Source: an uncultured Planctomycetota bacterium
GTDB lineage: Bacteria; Planctomycetota; Phycisphaerae; Phycisphaerales; UBA5793
Assembly: GCA_900696685.1 (NCBI GenBank)
Contig: CAADHA010000071.1
Coordinates: forward strand, 1 to 44,105
Length of the DNA stretch: 44,105 nt
Reading direction: 5' to 3'
The position numbers and the translations under genes are program-made. The notes beneath the pieces were generated by a model. That model made no database searches. It saw only the letters and a program-made list of their open reading frames with translations, and was not told the origin of the DNA. Of the stretch, positions 42,084-44,105 are shown piece by piece. Position 1 is the first letter of the stretch; the number at the start of each line of letters is the position of its first letter.

Positions 42084-43883
42084 ATGCCCATCCGCAACTT
42101 CTCCATCATTGCCCACATCGACCACGGCAAGTCCACATTGGCCGATCGCCTCCTCCAGGCCACCAACGCCGTCGCCGACCGCGACGCCCGCGCCCAACTC
42201 CTCGATGACATGGACATTGAGCGCGAGCGGGGCATCACGATCAAGGCCTCGGCCGTCACCGTCTTCCACGTCCACAAAGGCGAGACCTACCAACTTAACT
42301 TCATCGACACTCCGGGCCACGTGGACTTTCACTACGAGGTCAGCCGGGCCTTGACCGCCTGCGAGGGGGCGCTGCTCGTCGTCGATTCCACGCAGGGGGT
42401 GCAGGCTCAGACCGTCGCCAACGCCTACCTCGCCGTCAACAACAACGTTGAACTCATCCCCACCGTCAACAAGATCGATCTCCCCGGCGCCCAGCCGGTT
42501 GAAACGGCCATGGAGATTGAGCAGGTGCTCGGCCTGCCCGCCGAAGAGTGCATCAACTGTTCCGCCAAGACGGGCCAGGGCATCGACCTCCTCCTTGCCG
42601 CGATCTGCGACCGCCTGCCCCCGCCGCGCGCGCCTGTCATGCCGCAGACCCGGGCGCTCATCTTCGATTCCGTCTACGACGACTACCGCGGAGTCATCGT
42701 CTACGTCCGCGTCTTCGACGGCCAACTCAAGACCGGCGACCGCATCCGCATGATGTTCAGCGGCCGCGTCTGGACCATCACCGAACTCGGCCGCTACACC
42801 CCCAAGCCCACGAAGATCGACCAACTCGGCACGGGCGAGGTCGGCTACTTCATCGCTTCCATCAAGACGCTGGTTGACGTGCGCATCGGCGACACCGTCA
42901 CGCGCGATGTTGATCCCGCGCCCGAGCCGCTGCCCGGCTACCAGGAGCCGTTGCGCATGGTCTTCTGCGAGTTCTATCCCAGCAGCAGCGGCGAGAAGGG
43001 GGCGGAGTTTGAGGCCTTGCGCGAGGCGATCACGCGCCTGCACCTCAACGACGCGTCTTTCACCTACGAGCCGCACCACTCCGAGGCGCTGGGCTTCGGG
43101 TTCCGCTGCGGCTTCCTCGGCATGCTCCACATGGACATTATCCAGGAGCGGCTCGAGCGCGAGGGGGGCGTGGACATCGTCCAGACCCCGCCGACGGTCA
43201 GTTACGAGATCGGCCTGCGCGACGGAACGACGCTGCCCATCAACAACCCTGCCGACCTGCCGGACCTGAGCAACGTCGTCGAGATCCGCGAGCCGATCGT
43301 CCGCGTCGAGATCATCTGCCCGACGGAGTTCATCGGCGACATCATGCGCCTGTGCGAGAATCGGCGCGGCGTCTACAAGGACCAGAAGTACCTCTCGGAG
43401 ACGCGCAACATCCTCGACTACGAACTGCCGCTGGCCGAGATCATCTACGACTTCTACGACCGCCTGAAATCCATCACGCGCGGCTACGGGACGATGGACT
43501 ATGAACTGATCGGCTACCGCGCCGACCGGCTCGCGAAACTCCAGATCCTTGTCAATGGCAAGCCGGTCGATGCGCTGAGCGTGATCTGCCACCGCGACAA
43601 GGCCGAGCAGCGAGGCCGATTGCTGCTCGTGAAACTCAAGAAGCAGATCGAGCGCCACCAGTTCGAGATTCCCTTGCAGGCCGCGATCGGCGGCAAGATC
43701 ATCGCCCGCGAAACCATCAAGGCGGTGCGCAAGAACGTTACCGCCAAGTGCTACGGCGGCGACGTGACTCGCAAACGCAAGTTGCTGGAGAAGCAGAAAG
43801 AAGGCAAGAAGCGGATGAAGATGATCGGCAACGTGGAGATCCCGCAGTCAGCCTTCATGAGCGTGCTGGAGACGGAGGATTGA
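42084..43883 (+). CDS. lepA: Elongation factor 4 (LepA)
   Basis: The 599-residue ribosomal GTPase back-translocates or remodels ribosomes. G1 is AHIDHGKST, G2 region RGITIKAS, G3 DTPGHVDF, G4 NKID. The LepA-specific C-terminal domain is present (RGYGTMDYELIGYRADRLAKLQ, GGKIIARETIKAVRKNVTAKCYGGDVTRKRKLLEKQKEGKKRMK). A longer start at 42066 adds six residues; the ATG at 42084 matches the family start (MPIRNFSIIAHIDHG). No ribosome site is visible for either. Confidence 0.96.
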   Translation: MPIRNFSIIAHIDHGKSTLADRLLQATNAVADRDARAQLLDDMDIERERGITIKASAVTVFHVHKGETYQLNFIDTPGHVDFHYEVSRALTACEGALLVVDSTQGVQAQTVANAYLAVNNNVELIPTVNKIDLPGAQPVETAMEIEQVLGLPAEECINCSAKTGQGIDLLLAAICDRLPPPRAPVMPQTRALIFDSVYDDYRGVIVYVRVFDGQLKTGDRIRMMFSGRVWTITELGRYTPKPTKIDQLGTGEVGYFIASIKTLVDVRIGDTVTRDVDPAPEPLPGYQEPLRMVFCEFYPSSSGEKGAEFEALREAITRLHLNDASFTYEPHHSEALGFGFRCGFLGMLHMDIIQERLEREGGVDIVQTPPTVSYEIGLRDGTTLPINNPADLPDLSNVVEIREPIVRVEIICPTEFIGDIMRLCENRRGVYKDQKYLSETRNILDYELPLAEIIYDFYDRLKSITRGYGTMDYELIGYRADRLAKLQILVNGKPVDALSVICHRDKAEQRGRLLLVKLKKQIERHQFEIPLQAAIGGKIIARETIKAVRKNVTAKCYGGDVTRKRKLLEKQKEGKKRMKMIGNVEIPQSAFMSVLETED

Positions 43884-43974
43884 GAGGCCGACGCTCCTCC
43901 TGGGGCAGGGGCGCCAGACGGCCGGTGTCCGCTGGGTCAATGCCGCACCCCTTGCGAAACGGCCGATCGCCCGC

Positions 43975-43980
43975 TATCTT
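43975..43980 (+). promoter_or_regulatory. Candidate leaderless promoter -10 element
   Basis: TATCTT (4/6) lies 6 nt before the ATG at 43987, with TTGCGA (43952-43957, 4/6 of TTGACA) 17 nt upstream. Transcription would begin at or next to the start codon. Confidence 0.4.
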
Positions 43981-43986
43981 GACTCC

Positions 43987-44105
43987 ATGAAGCACCAACT
44001 GAAGTCGTTCCGCGTCTCGATCGCAGCCGCGCTGCTGGCGGCTGGCGTCCTCTCGACCCCCGCCCTCGCCCAGCACAACGCCCTCACTCCCGCAGAGGCT
44101 GCCGC
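43987..44105 (+). CDS. Secreted protein, N-terminal fragment cut by window end
   Basis: Only 39 residues are visible. A signal peptide (MKHQLKSFRVSIAAALLAAG to PALAQ) is followed by HNALTPAEAA. The LTPAEAA start after the cleavage site resembles the opening of DUF1080 (3-keto-disaccharide hydrolase-like) proteins that are abundant in Planctomycetota, but the evidence is too short for a firm call. Confidence 0.6.
   Translation, partial: MKHQLKSFRVSIAAALLAAGVLSTPALAQHNALTPAEAA

Noticed and set aside
41853..43658. Minus-strand frame of 601 residues opposite lepA
   Set aside because: It is antisense to the clearly coding lepA, with a repetitive Val/Asp/Arg composition typical of shadow frames.

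Overview
The window is a high-GC bacterial chromosome segment with about 36 protein genes on both strands. I see no rRNA, tRNA, CRISPR array or insertion sequence. Several traits point to Planctomycetota, probably the class Phycisphaerae: a secreted PQQ-like beta-propeller protein with a WPSFRGP motif, a CPNC/CPEC zinc ribbon inside a membrane enzyme, a DapL-type aminotransferase, many lipoproteins, an expanded prepilin peptidase and the general gene style. This placement is inferred from gene content only.

Layout: 1-1745 (-) is the 3'-truncated beta-propeller protein. 1.8-4.24 kb holds three unfamiliar genes with visibly lower GC: a 71-residue secreted Cys-containing peptide, a LolA-like exported protein, and an unknown protein whose start is unclear. 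4.35-10.4 kb carries an MltA lipoprotein, a GAF-PP2C phosphatase, a D-2-hydroxyacid dehydrogenase, an oligopeptide-type ABC ATPase and a class V aminotransferase. 10.4-24.2 kb is the centrepiece, a divergent cytochrome oxidase locus. Leftward, coxIII-coxIV-DUF456-RidA form one tight operon. Rightward run an exported cupredoxin, coxII, coxI, ctaA (heme A synthase), ctaB (heme O synthase), a two-gene ABC exporter, a SCO-CtaM fusion and a small CxxC membrane protein. Together these supply the oxidase, its heme A, its copper insertion and possibly its electron donor. 24.3-31.2 kb encodes a DapL-like aminotransferase, miaA, topA and an NtrC-type regulator. 31.2-33.2 kb (-) has a ComEA-like helix-hairpin-helix protein and a GH10-fold protein. 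33.4-39.2 kb has a fatty-acid desaturase, then a tightly packed purC-xseA-xseB-prepilin peptidase run, then an OmpA/Pal lipoprotein. 39.5-44.1 kb has a YhaM-like HD nuclease (-), a glycosidase-like lipoprotein, lepA and the start of a secreted protein cut by the window end.

The strongest unusual signal is the oxidase. It is an A2-type heme-copper oxidase with no cytochrome c domain on subunit II. Subunits I, III and IV carry large insertions, all predicted on the periplasmic face; subunit I alone gains about 280 residues with four extra membrane helices. An amicyanin-like cupredoxin is encoded directly upstream of subunit II. Two assembly factors are also remodelled: CtaA carries four extra N-terminal helices and a zinc ribbon, and SCO is fused to CtaM/DUF420. 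I infer an oxidase with an added outer domain that may serve a copper-protein donor or stabilise a supercomplex.
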